64,000 nucleotides of DNA from Pectinophora gossypiella (taxonomy: Eukaryota > Arthropoda > Insecta > Lepidoptera > Gelechiidae). Positions 10,686-22,388 of the stretch are shown here, one piece after another; within the stretch, counting starts at the first letter, position 1; each line of letters begins with the position of its first letter. Under the pieces are notes generated by a model. That model had not been told where the DNA came from, did no database searches, and saw nothing but the letters and a program-made list of their open reading frames with translations. The stretch lies in contig NC_065419.1 of assembly GCF_024362695.1 (NCBI RefSeq), forward strand, positions 10,292,678 through 10,356,677, in the 5' to 3' direction. Both the position numbers and the translations under genes were made by a program.

Positions 10686-10868
10686 ACACATCTACATGAT
10701 GGACTAATGTTATGGGCGATAGGCTGATCCCTTATCACCATAAGGTTCATCATATCCAGCTTACGACATCGTATCAACAGTGGCTGCAAGTTGTCTTTGA
10801 TTACTTGTGGCTCTGCCCACCCCATTAGGGATTACGGGCGTGAGTTTATGTATGTATGTATGTATGTA
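10686..10868 (+). repeat. Family E2 retroposon 3' end with (TATG)n tail
   Basis: Shares 'actaatgttatgggcgat', 'ccccattagggattacggg' and a TATG microsatellite tail (about 10845-10868) with the reverse-oriented copy at 39395-39560. The tail structure marks it as a LINE or LINE-dependent SINE 3' end. Part of it also occurs inside the foldback at about 32575-32640. Confidence 0.7.
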
Positions 10869-11779
10869 CAACCTACAACTTAATCCTTTTAAAATAAAAT
10901 ATTACAAAGAGTTTTTTTTTTGCGAAATTAATTGTATTTATTTCAACACTTTTGTTACTAACAGTTATTTTTACTTTAGTAATTTTTTTACATAACTGTG
11001 GTAATCAAATATAAAACAGTAATTATGTAAAAAGCCATTCTCAGAAACTGCAAAAACTTTAAAAAGTACCGTTCAACCCTTTTCGCAATCCTTTCGCCAA
11101 TTGTCTTCAAACCTTAATAAAAAACAAATAGTTTTTAAGATATAAAAAACGCAATTTCTTTTTAAAAAGTAACGTGTTTAAAAAAGGTTTTATAGCCGAA
11201 GGGGTTGCTAAATTCCGAAAACTCGAAGGCCAAAACTGTGCAATATAATCGCATAACTGTTAGCACTATTGCTAAATTACATTAGAATCAGCCATTACGG
11301 AAATCTCCGACAACTCAGCTTTACAATTTTCCAGTGTTCTGCTAATAATTTTGCTTCTCTAAGGCTCAAAATAGTTTGGAACTTTGGAAGCGTCTCTGTA
11401 GTGGTTAACTGTTTCGAAATACAATTTCACCCTTTTCTTTCCGTAACTAAGACCGTTTAGTTTACGGTTCCTTTCTTGACAATGAGCAAAAGGGACCGCT
11501 ATGTGAAAGAGTTACTTTAGTTGCATTAAATGAGATGGCCTTGTGTTTCGACATTGTGCCTTTTGCGCGAAACGGTGTGATCATAAATCGTATTCTGCAC
11601 CCCTTTGTGGAAGAAATTTGTTAGAGAAAGGGTAATTAGGATGTAAAAGTGAAATTCTTGTATTCAGCTACCATTAGTAACGGTCCATTATGTTAGAGAA
11701 TATAGGAAGAGTTGTAATTTATTAACTTTCACTGGGAATACCAAGCGACATTGTATTGTCTTTGTGGATTTATGTTAAA
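10869..11779. other. Unassigned stretch
   Basis: AT-rich with several A and T runs; no recognised repeat or coding motif. 11269-11460 is a motif-free frame. Confidence 0.5.
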
Positions 11780-11904
11780 CTAGCTTATGCTCGCAGCTTC
11801 GTCCATGTAAAATTTCACCCCGTCTTTGAAGGAGATGGGGCAGATTTCCACAAAGAAAAAACATTATTATTTTATATTTATATTTGTAATTTAAATTAAA
11901 TTTA
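11780..11904 (+). other. 5' flank of the LINE, possible RTE-like scrap
   Basis: 'aaactagcttatgctcgc' (from about 11779) resembles the ends of RTE-type repeats in moths. I find no ORF1 between here and the LINE ORF, so the LINE 5' boundary is undefined. Confidence 0.3.
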
Positions 11905-14808
11905 ATGACAACAGAGAAAAACTTTGGCTGTAGTAAGTTAAATGAGGACATATTAAATATAAAATGCAATAAGAAAAATACAAATGTAATCAACCTGGTA
12001 CACCAAAACATACAAGGAATATTGGGCAAGGAACTTGAAATTGAACTTTTTTTAAACAGTAATTATGTTGATATTATGTGCGTAACTGAACATTGGCTAA
12101 AAAAACATGAGTTCGTTTGCTTCAATAATCACCAGGTTGCCAGCTCGTACAGCAGGGAGACGGCTATCCGTGGCGGTTCATTAATATTAGTACGTAATTG
12201 TTTAAAATATAAGGAACGAACGGATATTGTAAGTCTCTCAGTTGAGCGAACTGTTGAGCTAGCCTGTATTGAACTCAGCCGGCTTATTGTATTGAGCGTA
12301 TACAGACCCCCCGCTTCATCTTATGATCTATTTGAGAAAGTTATTGATGAAGCTTTATGCAAATTATGTAATAAAAGCAAACATGTTATCGTCTGCGGTG
12401 ATTTTAATATTGATATTCTGGAAAATTGCTCATTAAGTACTACATTCAAATCTTTATTTCTGTGTTATAATCTTGTAAATCTTTTTTCAGAACCAACCCG
12501 AATCACGTCACAGTCCGCGAAATGTATCGATAATATTTTTAGTAACTTAGAACCTTGTGATAAATTAATAATTAATAAATTAAAGTCAGATCACTGTGGT
12601 CAACAAATATCTTTCAACTTATTTGTTGACCGCTCACTGAAAAAGGATGTTACATGCAATCCCATATCAAGTAGTCGTTTAGAACAATTCAAAGATAATA
12701 TGTCAAACAAACTACCAGAACTTCCTTACTGTGATGACCCAAATTTGTTATATAACTCCCTATTTAATCTAACAAAATCGGAATTTAATAAAGTATTTAA
12801 GGCAAAAACAATTAAGAAAGCAGACACACCAATTTTTAGTGACTGGGCGACGGTAGGAATTTATAAGAGTAGAAACAGGTTGTATGAACTTTACGAAGAA
12901 AGAACATACAATCATAGCGTAGCTTTTCACGACTATGTAAAACAGTATTCAAAAGTTTTCAAACGTGTTTGCGTTACCGCGAAGGCAATGTTTGTTAGCA
13001 GTAAAATTAAAGGTAGCTCAGATATTATTAAAATGACTTGGAAAGTTATTAATAGCGAAACTGGGAAAGTCAAAGCACGCGATCTCGAGTATCAATTACA
13101 AATTGACGGTAAACTACTCACAAATGATAAGCAAGTTGCTGAAGCTTTTGAAAAATTCTTTACTGACATTCCATTTTCGACTACCAAGGACTTGAAGTCA
13201 TCTCCTGCACTCGCTCAATCACTTGTAAGGGAGCACATAGATACGTCCAAAGTAGATAAACTAACATTTACACACGTGAGTCCTAGGGACGTCTTAAGAG
13301 CTTTTAAATCTTTAGAAATCAAAAAGACTGCAGATCTTCATGGTCTCTCTGTTAAAGTCATTAACTCCGTGATTGATTGCATAGCTCCCTATCTATCATG
13401 TATATTTAATAAATGTGTAGACAATGGTGTGTTTCCAGATTTAATGAAGCACAGTAAAGTCATTCCATTGTTTAAAGCTGGTAGTACTTCTGACCCTACT
13501 AATTTTAGACCAATATCTATACTACCCACGCTTAGTAAAATATTTGAAAAAATTTTATTACTGCAATTACTTCAACATTTCAATTTAAACAATTTAATGT
13601 CTAATAAACAATTTGGTTTCACAAAGGGTCGCTCAACAACCGATGCTGGTGTTGAGTTAATAAATCATGTTTTTCAGGCTTGGGAGGAGTCCAAAGATGC
13701 TATTGGTGTCTTTTGCGACCTTTCCAAAGCCTTCGATTGCGTTTGTCATGATATCTTGATCGCGAAACTTCGTCACTATGGAATAACTGATAATGCCATC
13801 GCTCTTTTGGAGTCATACCTTAGTGGCCGCGTTCAGAGGGTTGATGTGCATGGCTGCAGATCGTGTGGATCTAACGTCACTATAGGCGTCCCGCAGGGCT
13901 CAATTCTAGGTCCATTTCTATTCCTAGTTTACATAAACGACCTACCTAGTCTTGTAAAACATGAGGTGGTGCTGTTTGCAGATGATACCTCCTTACTTTT
14001 TAAAGTAAAGAGACGACAAGATTCCTTTGACGATGTAAACAACGCCATTTCAGAGGTAGTGGATTGGTTTACTGTAAACAACCTGCTACTTAATGAAAAT
14101 AAAACAAAATATGTTTATTTTACGTTATCGAATGTTAGTAGGCCCCTCGATTCTATTATTGTAAAAAATAAGGAATTGGACCTCACGGATACTGCTGTAT
14201 TTTTGGGAATTACTTTGGACGCTAAGTTGCAATGGAGTCCTCATATTGATAAGTTGTCCAAAAGGCTCAGCTCAGCAGCATTCGCGGTCAAAAAAATTCG
14301 TTTAATAACCGATGTAGAAACCGCGCGATTAGTTTATTTTGCCTACTTCCACAGTCTAATGTCGTACGGCATCTTGCTGTGGGGTCATGCTGCAGATATG
14401 AACAGCATTTTTGTTCTGCAAAAGCGAGCCATTCGGGCGATTTACAAATTGGGACCCAAGATGTCACTTAGAAATAAATTTAAAGAAATTAATATTTTAA
14501 CTTTGGCATCACAATATATCTTTGAAAACCTAATATATGTAAAAAAACATATAGGATTATTTGCAAAAAATAGCGATCGGCACATTGTTAATACCAGGAA
14601 TAAAAATAAACTTGCTTTACAAGTCAGTCGATTACATAAGATTACTAAATCTTTTAAGGGGCAATGTATACGTTTTTACAATAAGATTCCCATTGACATT
14701 CAGAATTTGCCTTTCAACTGTTTTAAGACAGTAGTTAAACAAAAACTTTACAAAAAAGGTTATTATAAAGTTAGTGATTATTTAGAAGATATGAATGCAT
14801 GGGATTAA
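11905..14808 (+). CDS. LINE (non-LTR retrotransposon) ORF2-like protein: endonuclease and reverse transcriptase
   Basis: A 967-residue uninterrupted frame, ATG at 11905. The N-terminal part is an APE-type endonuclease that nicks target DNA: QN at residues 34-35, TEHW with Glu62, VYRPP 132-136, CGDFN 164-168, SDH 228-230. The reverse transcriptase follows: NFRPISILPTLSKIFEK from 533, GFTKGRSTTDA 571-581, CDLSKAFD 604-611, VPQGSILGP 662-670 and catalytic FADD 691-694. A thumb-like C-terminus ends at 967. It copies its RNA at the nicked target (target-primed reverse transcription). No RNase H domain or C-terminal zinc knuckle is seen. The layout suits the CR1/L2/Jockey group, but I cannot fix the clade. 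All catalytic motifs are present, so insertion is probably recent. No separate ORF1 is visible upstream; the copy may be 5' truncated or the family may have one ORF. Confidence 0.95.
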   Translation: MTTEKNFGCSKLNEDILNIKCNKKNTNVINLVHQNIQGILGKELEIELFLNSNYVDIMCVTEHWLKKHEFVCFNNHQVASSYSRETAIRGGSLILVRNCLKYKERTDIVSLSVERTVELACIELSRLIVLSVYRPPASSYDLFEKVIDEALCKLCNKSKHVIVCGDFNIDILENCSLSTTFKSLFLCYNLVNLFSEPTRITSQSAKCIDNIFSNLEPCDKLIINKLKSDHCGQQISFNLFVDRSLKKDVTCNPISSSRLEQFKDNMSNKLPELPYCDDPNLLYNSLFNLTKSEFNKVFKAKTIKKADTPIFSDWATVGIYKSRNRLYELYEERTYNHSVAFHDYVKQYSKVFKRVCVTAKAMFVSSKIKGSSDIIKMTWKVINSETGKVKARDLEYQLQIDGKLLTNDKQVAEAFEKFFTDIPFSTTKDLKSSPALAQSLVREHIDTSKVDKLTFTHVSPRDVLRAFKSLEIKKTADLHGLSVKVINSVIDCIAPYLSCIFNKCVDNGVFPDLMKHSKVIPLFKAGSTSDPTNFRPISILPTLSKIFEKILLLQLLQHFNLNNLMSNKQFGFTKGRSTTDAGVELINHVFQAWEESKDAIGVFCDLSKAFDCVCHDILIAKLRHYGITDNAIALLESYLSGRVQRVDVHGCRSCGSNVTIGVPQGSILGPFLFLVYINDLPSLVKHEVVLFADDTSLLFKVKRRQDSFDDVNNAISEVVDWFTVNNLLLNENKTKYVYFTLSNVSRPLDSIIVKNKELDLTDTAVFLGITLDAKLQWSPHIDKLSKRLSSAAFAVKKIRLITDVETARLVYFAYFHSLMSYGILLWGHAADMNSIFVLQKRAIRAIYKLGPKMSLRNKFKEINILTLASQYIFENLIYVKKHIGLFAKNSDRHIVNTRNKNKLALQVSRLHKITKSFKGQCIRFYNKIPIDIQNLPFNCFKTVVKQKLYKKGYYKVSDYLEDMNAWD

Positions 14809-15066
14809 CTGTCTGAGAACTGATATTAGGCAGCTAAATTACTCAATTGTATACCAATATTTTATGTTTATTTTTATTTTTTTAAAGAACGTCTAGGGCC
14901 CTGTGCCGAGGTTTTTCTTGCAGCTTCTTTTCCCCGGCTATACAGGTTGTGAGAAGCTGCAGTAGTTTTAGGCGGATGAGACGTTCGTTATGTAAAATTG
15001 ACGATTCAAAGTGTAACTATGTTACCTACTGAATAAAGATATTTTTGAATTTGAATTTGAATTTGA
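14809..15066 (+). mobile_element. LINE 3' UTR and (GAATTT)n tail
   Basis: Follows the stop directly. It contains 'gccctgtgccgaggttttt' and 'ttaggcggatgagacgtt', an AATAAA signal (about 15032) and a tandem GAATTT tail (15045-15066). The same sequence recurs at 17291-17415, 57951-58081 and 58213-58495, which fixes it as the family's 3' end. Confidence 0.9.
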
Positions 15067-15309
15067 ATTAGTTTCAAATGGTCCGCATACCAATTATTAG
15101 CTTTCTACCTTGAAAACTGAAACATATACCTCGGAAACATACATACAAACTTTCACTCCCCCATTAAAGGGTAGTGGGGGGATAGAAACAGAGAAAATAT
15201 AGCCTGTGTCACTCTCCATTCCTTCAACTATCTCAATACTAAAAACAACTATATCTACTCGTAAAAACATCACATCAATAAATTCGTCTCTCCGTTTTGA
15301 CGTGAATGG

Positions 15310-15480
15310 CTCAGCCATAACACATTGCGAAATGACGTAGGTGTTTTTTAAGAATGTCCTTTAACAAGTTTATCCGAGATAATTACGTCGTTATTTTTTG
15401 TTACTTATTTGAACCAAAAATTAAACATTTTTACAAATAACATTCTCTCGCCAAAGTGACACCGAAACTGATGATTCTGA
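15310..15480 (+). repeat. Family G LINE 3' end, diverged
   Basis: 'cagccataacacattgcg' and 'aacaagtttatccgagat' match the insert at 53455-53688 and the reverse copy at 44287-44480. It ends near 'gatgattctgatttt', a remnant of the tandem TGATTTC tail. Confidence 0.6.
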
Positions 15481-15546
15481 TTTTGAAAAATTATTTTACT
15501 TAATCGACCCAGAGTGAGGAAATTGTAATAAGTATACTGTAGTGTG

Positions 15547-15740
15547 TGATTGTCCGAAAAAGTAAGATGATTCCGTGCTTCGGAGGGCACGTTAAGCCGT
15601 TGGTCCCGGCTATTAGCCGTAAAAACACCTCCACCAACCCGCAGTGGAGCAGCGTGGTGGAGTATGCTCCTTACCCCCTCCGGTTGATTGAAGGGAGGCC
15701 TGTGCCCTGCAGTGGGACGTATATAGGCTGTTTATGTTTA
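15547..15740 (+). mobile_element. Family A SINE, headless copy
   Basis: Begins at the shared body ('ttgtccgaaaaagtaagat') and runs to 'gtgggacgtatataggctg'. The tRNA-like head is absent, as expected of 5' truncation during retroposition. The 90-codon frame across it is an artefact. Confidence 0.85.
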
Positions 15741-16838
15741 TACTGTAGTGTCCTACGAAACTCAGTTTCCGAAATTAACATTTTGTACGTACGTTTACAC
15801 ATAGCTAATCATTTTTAATTCGATTCCTAAGAATATATATACATTTTACACGAACACGTGGTTTCATTATAACAGTTATACTTCTTCTTTATAATATTTG
15901 TAATTACAAATACCTATGCGATGTTTTAGGGAGCTTAATTTAAAATATCTATAAAGCATTGCTGTAAATTGTCCGAGTACCGTTAAGGTACGCTATTCTT
16001 CAGTGAGTCATCCCAAAATTCCTTAATTCTCCACGACCTATAAAAGCGAAACTATTTATTCAAAAACAAAGCTTTACTTCTTTTGTCGAACAAACATTTC
16101 GTTGAAAGTAAGAACAGTTATTGACTACCATGGGAGTCGTCTAATAATATGTTCTACTTTTGAAAAATTTATTGGTTCCCATAAAGTGCAGTTTGAAAAA
16201 ATCTAACTGTCGAAAGATGCTTGGGATTTGGGAGTTGTATAACGGGGCGTCAGGACACATTATGAATGCCAAGAATCGTTCTAAGAAATGGAAACCGAAA
16301 TTTTGACAAACTGCGGTGCCAAATCTACCGTGAAGTGTCACAATAGGGCACAGGACATAAGCGTGCCTGTTTTGACCATTCCAATAAGGGTATGAAAAGA
16401 ATAGTTACCAGAGTAATTATGGTCAGAATGTCTTCGTAACTGTGACTTAGCGGGGAGTCGAGTTTGTCAATATGGGACTGATACACAGTGCAGTTTGGAC
16501 TATGCCTATTTGTTTCAATTGGACACGTTAGTGGAAGTACAATTATGTTATGCACAATAGTAATTATGTATTTTGGTGGAAGGCAAGAGTGATTGCTGTT
16601 AAAAGTGAGTTGGAATCGTTTTTTCAGGAAAAAATGCTTAAAACTGTTAAATTTTATTTATTTAACACCTCTTTATTGTTAGTTTATTAATAGTAGTAAA
16701 GTGTACCTAATGCTGCAGATATTAGAATACACCCGCAAAGCAGCATCGATGGTCATAGGTACTCGTAATATTTAAATTTACGTTAAGTACATAAAGGTTG
16801 CATAAATAATATGGTCGGTAATTTGTTTAGAACATAAT
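15741..16838. other. Unassigned stretch
   Basis: Minus frames 16141-16341 and 16325-16555 have no recognisable motif. No repeat match seen. Confidence 0.5.
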
Positions 16839-17262
16839 ATATTTAGGACTCAAACGAACTTACCTTTTAAATTATGTTTCATTCTAGTTATGCGAGGGTG
16901 TCAACCGAGGACGATTACATAATACTTGCAGCAGTACATGAGCACGTACCATCTTCATAACACATTTAAGAGTATTAGCATAGAAAGAAAACGATGATAT
17001 TTTATCCCGTCTCGCTCCCACCTCGCCTAGCGGTCCATGCGTCCCGATCATTATTTTTTTAAGAGCTGAAGAGTTTGTGACGTAATTCATAGACAATTTA
17101 TTATACTTAATAGTTCTTTTGGGGTTTGGGAAGGTTTGGACGGTGTAATCGTCTTCGGTTGACACCCTCGCATAATTGGAATCAAACACCAAACAGGTGA
17201 GTTCGCATGAGTCTTAATTATACTTCAGGTGTCAACCGAAGACGATTACATATTACTTGCAG
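16839..17262. repeat. Family J repeats in head-to-head arrangement
   Basis: 16839-17060 is a reverse-oriented copy of the 2571 repeat ('taggactcaaacgaactta' through 'gtcccgatcat'). 17145-17262 contains the family J terminal block twice in opposite orientation, 'gtaatcgtcttcggttgac' then 'gtcaaccgaagacgattac', about 65 bp apart. It is either an insertion of one copy into another or a terminal inverted duplication. Confidence 0.65.
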
Positions 17263-17290
17263 ATGTTTAGGGTAACTTATAACTTGTCCA

Positions 17291-17415
17291 AGTTCAAATT
17301 CACTATGAAACTTCATCGGCCTAAAACTACCGTAGCTTCTCACAACCTGTATAGCCGGGGAAAAGAAGCTGCAAGAAAAACCTCGGCACAGGGTCTTAGA
17401 CGTTCTTTAAATAAA
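17291..17415 (-). mobile_element. 3' end of the 11905 LINE family, truncated
   Basis: Reverse complement of the LINE 3' UTR ('aaaacctcggcacaggg', 'cttctcacaacctgtatag'), beginning with a degraded tail at 17291. It lacks a block just inside the tail. A 5'-truncated insertion on the minus strand. Confidence 0.85.
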
Positions 17416-17880
17416 ATCATGTCGTAGGTACCACTGTATTTCCCGTAAAACTCAGTTCCTTCACATGACCATAATTAGCACCAGTGTATTACGGTAGCTA
17501 GACAAATTCCAAATACCCGATGTCCCAGCAAAAAAGCTTTCCGAAAATTCACAAGAACACACGCAGCATGTCACAAAAACATGCACATGTGACATCTATT
17601 TGAAATTTGACACGTGGGACTTCTGTCAATCGGTAGTTTTGATATTGCGACGGAATTCAGCGAAATGTCGAACTGATCGGTTGGCCTTTCCAGTGCCAAT
17701 CGCTCGTGAAATTTGTGTCATGCAAAAACACTTGTTATGAGTTAGGGATTTTGCAAAGTGGAATTTTAGACATCTGGAATCGATAATTTAATAGAAATGT
17801 GTCAGTGTCACTTATTGAGCATGAGTAATTTATCTGAAGCAAATGAAAAGGTGATTCATGTTTGTGTGCTATTTTTTCCT
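17416..17880. other. Unassigned stretch
   Basis: No repeat or coding signal recognised. Confidence 0.5.
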
Positions 17881-18195
17881 GCCTTTGTGGTCTACTGATT
17901 CTCACGATCTGGAGGTCACGGTTCGATTCCCGATGCGAACATTGTAAAATGACTTTATGAGGCTGTTTACTGAGGACATTGCAAGGCTTGAATCACCTGA
18001 TTGTCCGAAAAAGTAAGATGATTCTGTGCTTCGGAAGGCATGTCAAAGCGTTGCTCCCGGCTAGTTAGTCGTAAAACAACTCCACCAACCCGCAGTGGAT
18101 CGGCGTGGTGAAGTATGCTCGATATCCCCTCCGGTTGATTGAGGGGAGACCTGTGCTCAGCAGTGGGACGTATATAGGCTGTTTATGTTATGTTA
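17881..18195 (+). mobile_element. Family A SINE with a deletion in the head
   Basis: B box intact (GGTTCGATTCC near 17920) and full body and tail, but about 15 bp of the D-arm/anticodon region is missing after 'ttgtggtctactg'. Ends 'acgtatataggctgtttatg'. Confidence 0.85.
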
Positions 18196-18938
18196 TGTAG
18201 GTATGTATACCGATTCAAGTGAAGCTGATATTTATCTTCTAATTACTAGAAGCTCTCTGGCCATGACTTTATATAAAGTCAAATTTTAAATCTGTTCTAA
18301 CAGACGCAAACTCATTCAATAAAAAAATACATTATAAATAATCTAAAGTAACTCTACGATGACAAATACCCTCAATAAACTACAAACGTCCAAACACACT
18401 CATACACAATCTAAACAACCATCGCAATCAGTGAAACGCGATCAGTGGGCGGAGGTCTGATGAAGGCAGCCATCTGGTCGATCTGGTCGTTATCTGCTCA
18501 GCCGCCCAGTTGTAGTCTCTGCACTGCAGGCGGTCAACGGTTATTAGTGATTAGTAACTCTGATATATGCGTATGGGAAGTACTGATACGTGAGTAATAC
18601 TACCGGCTAAACGAGAACTCAGTGTGTCGTTAATGAGGGAGACAAAATATTTTCGCGTTTCATTACAAATTTTACCCTTCAGCATGGAATAAAGAATAAT
18701 ACTACGTATAAGTAGAACGGAAGCGCCCTGCCCCGCACCGTTTCGTATAGGTATCGAGGTAGCCCTGAGTCTCACTTTTGTCATAGAATAAGGAATAATT
18801 AAGAGATTAAACGAACATACCTGTAACGAATATCCCAATTATACGAAGCTCGTTTTTCGAGACGGGACTACGGTTTCTGTGACAATGCTGGAGCATTAGA
18901 CGTGGACTACACTGTTAATCGTCTCGAACAAGGAGCGA
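18196..18938. other. Unassigned stretch
   Basis: 18680-18700 ('ataatactacgtataagt') resembles the start of family L at 18939, suggesting a partial duplicate. Otherwise nothing recognised. Confidence 0.4.
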
Positions 18939-19145
18939 GTATAATACTACGTATAGAGTGGTAACTCTCCACTCCTCATCAGCGTCTGAGCTAGGTTTAC
19001 CTCACCGCCCCGCGAACTTAGTTTAGACTTGAATCGTAGGGTGTCAGACGTCACACACACAGATGCGCGTGTACGATAATGTCAAATGTGTCTGTGTAAA
19101 ACGAGGTTTTTTTGTATGAAGTGTCCGGGGTGTGTTTTAGACTAA
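18939..19145 (+). repeat. Family L repeat
   Basis: Matches 37288-37490 in reverse complement: 'cagcgtctgagctaggttt', 'cacacagatgcgcgtgtac', 'tgtatgaagtgtccgggg'. It may be an LTR or DNA-element end. No ORF. Confidence 0.65.
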
Positions 19146-21988
19146 ATAGCCGTAAGACGTTAAGGAGTAGGAATCTCGTGCGGCCTGTCTTTTTATTGTA
19201 ATAATATAGGCCCGCGTTTGACCACAATCTCACCTAATGACACTTGTCTTTCTCGCTATCACGCGATAAGACGGCACACGGTAGAAAAATGTTGTATGGA
19301 GTTTCGGGGCTGTGCCTACGTCTATAATCTTCTACCGCATGCAAATTCTTTCAATCGTTCTCAAGATTAGTCCAACTGCTTATACTGTAGTCATTCTCCT
19401 TTTATATAATGTATAGATTGATTGAAAATAAAAGTGATTTCCAGTTTGAAATCTTTACTGGATTTGACAATCCTAAGCGTTGTTGTAGGGAGGTAGGTTA
19501 GTAAACTATTATTGGAATTAAAAAATAAAAAGTAAAATCAATCAATAAAGGGACTATCTATGTAAGTTTAATCGACTTACATATATACTCCCTTTGTATT
19601 CTCTTCGGGCTATGCTCTTTCGCTACTCACTTTGTAATCGATTAAAAAGTTTAATCGCTATTAATACATTTATTATTAAACTTTAAAAGAGAGAGAGAGA
19701 GAGAGAGAGGCATAGCCCAAAAAGGATATAATCACTCCGTGGCATAGCCTACATTATGACACTGATTTTCAGCTAGAGTCGGTTTAAACTTAAAATAGCA
19801 GCCAAATTTAAAAGGAGTGTCTATCTCCCTTGTTTAAAAGATAAACCAATGAGCAAAAACTGTGAACGTATTCTAACCAGTTCTCGTCTTGGGCGTTAAA
19901 AATATGCACTCAAAAACCAAACACCTTTTCTGTGAACTTTTTCACTCTTTTATCGCGCTTTTCTAAAATAGCTGTTATGTGACAATGAAGTGGGTGAAAT
20001 TGTAATACAAAATTCAGCAGATGTAGCCGCTTTAAGCACTTTGAACAATTCAAGCAGATGATAAAAACTGTTATAGCATCGATAGTTACCGGCTGCTTAG
20101 CCCGATTAGGTTTTTATCGTATGCTTTTTCAGGTTTATAGAAACACTTACACCGCAATCAATCATGATAAAAATAACTAAATTTAATATAATGTTGGTGG
20201 CTGATGGTTTACAAAAAAAAAAAATTTTTTTTAAAGAAATTGTTTAAAATATAAACAAGCTGATTGTTCTTATTATGTATCTAAAAGCTACAAATCGGAA
20301 AAAATACACATTCAAAAGTTAAGTGGGTCATTCTTCTTTTTTATCGACAATAAGAAGTCATTTTCTCGTTATATCGGATTTAACATCTTTCATTATAACG
20401 GCAATAAATATTTAAAAAACATCATATAGAGATGTGTCTGTAGAGGAGTATTTAGTGTTTCTCTTTATCTTGGTAATATACTGTTCCTTGCAGGCGCATT
20501 GCAAAATATATTGTGACAGAGTGGCCCTTTTCATCGGAGACAGCATTTCGATTTACCACTCTGTCACAGAATTTTGTGAAAAACAACCAAGCTACGTTAA
20601 TCACTAATCGAGGAACCGATTAGTATTTCGCTAGTATTTTAAGTATAATAAGATAACTATATTTTTGGACAATGGAAAGAATAAATAAAATTCTAAAACA
20701 TATAACATATCAGAGCGAAGGACAGATCATTGTCGATAAAAAAGAAGAACGACCCAAGTATAAAATATGATATAATGACACTTTTCAAGCGCTTAAAGCA
20801 GCTTAAAGATCTCTACATTACTAGTGCGACTGTTCTCGCGCGAGAGTGGATATTATCAGCCCTCCTAAGTGTAAGTGAGTTGCAGATAAGATGGTGTAAT
20901 GGTGAGATGACTGTCACTTGACATGTGTTTCACATTCCTGAAGAATTCTAAGTAGTTCGATGATTACATGTGATGCTACTTGAGTGGTTCAGTTATTTTT
21001 TTATCCTATAATTTAATTGTTAGAGTTCGAAGTGTTTTTTTTCACCTATGCGCCACGCTCTTGTCAGTTTATGTCTAAAATTAATTTGTGGTAGAAAACA
21101 TTATTTATTTAATATTAATTTTAAATGATCTGTATGAAGTGGTATTGCTATTTTTTTTTGTAAATTGCAGAAATTGTTTGCTGGTAAATTAAAGACACGA
21201 TGTAATTATCTCCTAAGGAAGATCAGAAAGAGGATACATCGTGTCTGAAAGCAGATAAGGATTCTTCCGAATCGTACGCGATGTCAGAATTTTCAAAATG
21301 TGCGGTGTAAACTCCGCGAATTCGGCGCATAATGTCAAAAACATTCATATAAACAAAGCAAAACTGTATACTTTCTGTTGTGTGAAACTGAAAAATCAAG
21401 TAGATTTCGCGTAGACTTTTTAGACGTCTGACAATATCGGATGCAAACCTACGTTTTAGAAGAATCGATGAAGTGCTTTCAGAATTTTACGGCTTCTACA
21501 ACTACGTAGATCCAGATGAAACATAACACTATATGTTCCAGGAGTTTCATTACGTCCCCGAACATTTATTATTTTACCGCTAACTTACGCAAAGCGGCTT
21601 GTATGTTACTACAACATAATCGCGCGAAATAATCGATTTGGAACAAATAGTTTATTTAACTGTAACCTATTTTCCAAACATCAGCAGGAGGCGTACAGTC
21701 GAAAAAATGTTTTCAATACTTCGTAACACGCGTTAAATGTTCGAAATCACTTTGTATGTTTCGCATAAACGGACAGACGGCCCGCCTATTACCGTGGACA
21801 CATTAACGTTAAACAATGTAAACAATTGTTTACAATAAGTTGCTCGTGTCGTCTCTTTGTTTAGCCAGGAAAACCATTAAAAATTATTGGGTGGACAAGT
21901 AGAAACATTGACAATTATTTTGCTGGTACTCGGAATTTGCTAGGTGTCTCAAATAGTCACAATACGGCGTAAAAAAGAAACTGATCGT
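19146..21988. other. Unassigned stretch with microsatellite and short inverted repeats
   Basis: (GA)11 at 19688-19709 lies between 'gggctatgc' (19608) and 'gcatagccc' (19711), a loose inverted repeat. 20515-20572 has GTGACAGAGTGG / CCACTCTGTCAC. 21193-21245 has 'agacacgatgta' / 'tacatcgtgtct'. A 'cgccacgctcttgtcag' scrap of family D lies at about 21050. No gene signal. Confidence 0.45.
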
Positions 21989-22171
21989 TAAGGCCCTGCG
22001 CAGACGACAGACTATCCGTGACGCACTTTTTAGTCTGTGAAAATATAACCTATGCAGTAACGCGCCGGACTTTTTGCGCGTCGTGTGCGTTACTGCATAT
22101 AATTGCATAGGTTATATTTTCACAGACTAAAAAGTGCGTCACGGATAGTCTGTCGTCTGCGCAGGGCCTTA
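21989..22171. mobile_element. MITE with perfect 68-bp terminal inverted repeats
   Basis: 21989-22056 and 22104-22171 are exact reverse complements by eye, starting 'taaggccctgcgcagacg'. A second internal pair (TATGCAGTAACGC / GCGTTACTGCATA) lies inside. No ORF. The flanks are TTA/TAA-like, but the target duplication cannot be separated from the palindrome, so PIF/Harbinger (3-bp) and piggyBac (TTAA) are both open. Confidence 0.85.
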
Positions 22172-22283
22172 TTATGAGATTTGTCAGTGTATTGATAGAT
22201 AGGCCTTTTTTATTTTGTATAAAAAGTACTAGACTCTTGTGGACAGAAACGTATTGTTTCTATAAGGTTAGTTCATAACTGAA

Positions 22284-22388
22284 GAACTTAATCATCATCA
22301 TCAATTTAAGAGCCACGCTCTTGTCGGTGTAGCATTTTCCATTCCAGTCTATCAAAGGCCAATTCCTTGACTTCCCTATAAGACACGA
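22284..22388 (-). repeat. Family D retroposon fragment
   Basis: 'atcatcatcatcaatttaag' then 'agccacgctcttgtcggtg', continuing through 'ccattccagtctatc'. The tail is at the low-coordinate end. Confidence 0.7.

Noticed and set aside
20515..20572. Inverted repeat GTGACAGAGTGG / CCACTCTGTCAC as a regulatory operator or hairpin
   Set aside because: Arms of only 12 bp with a 30-bp loop are common in 64 kb; no second copy or context supports function.
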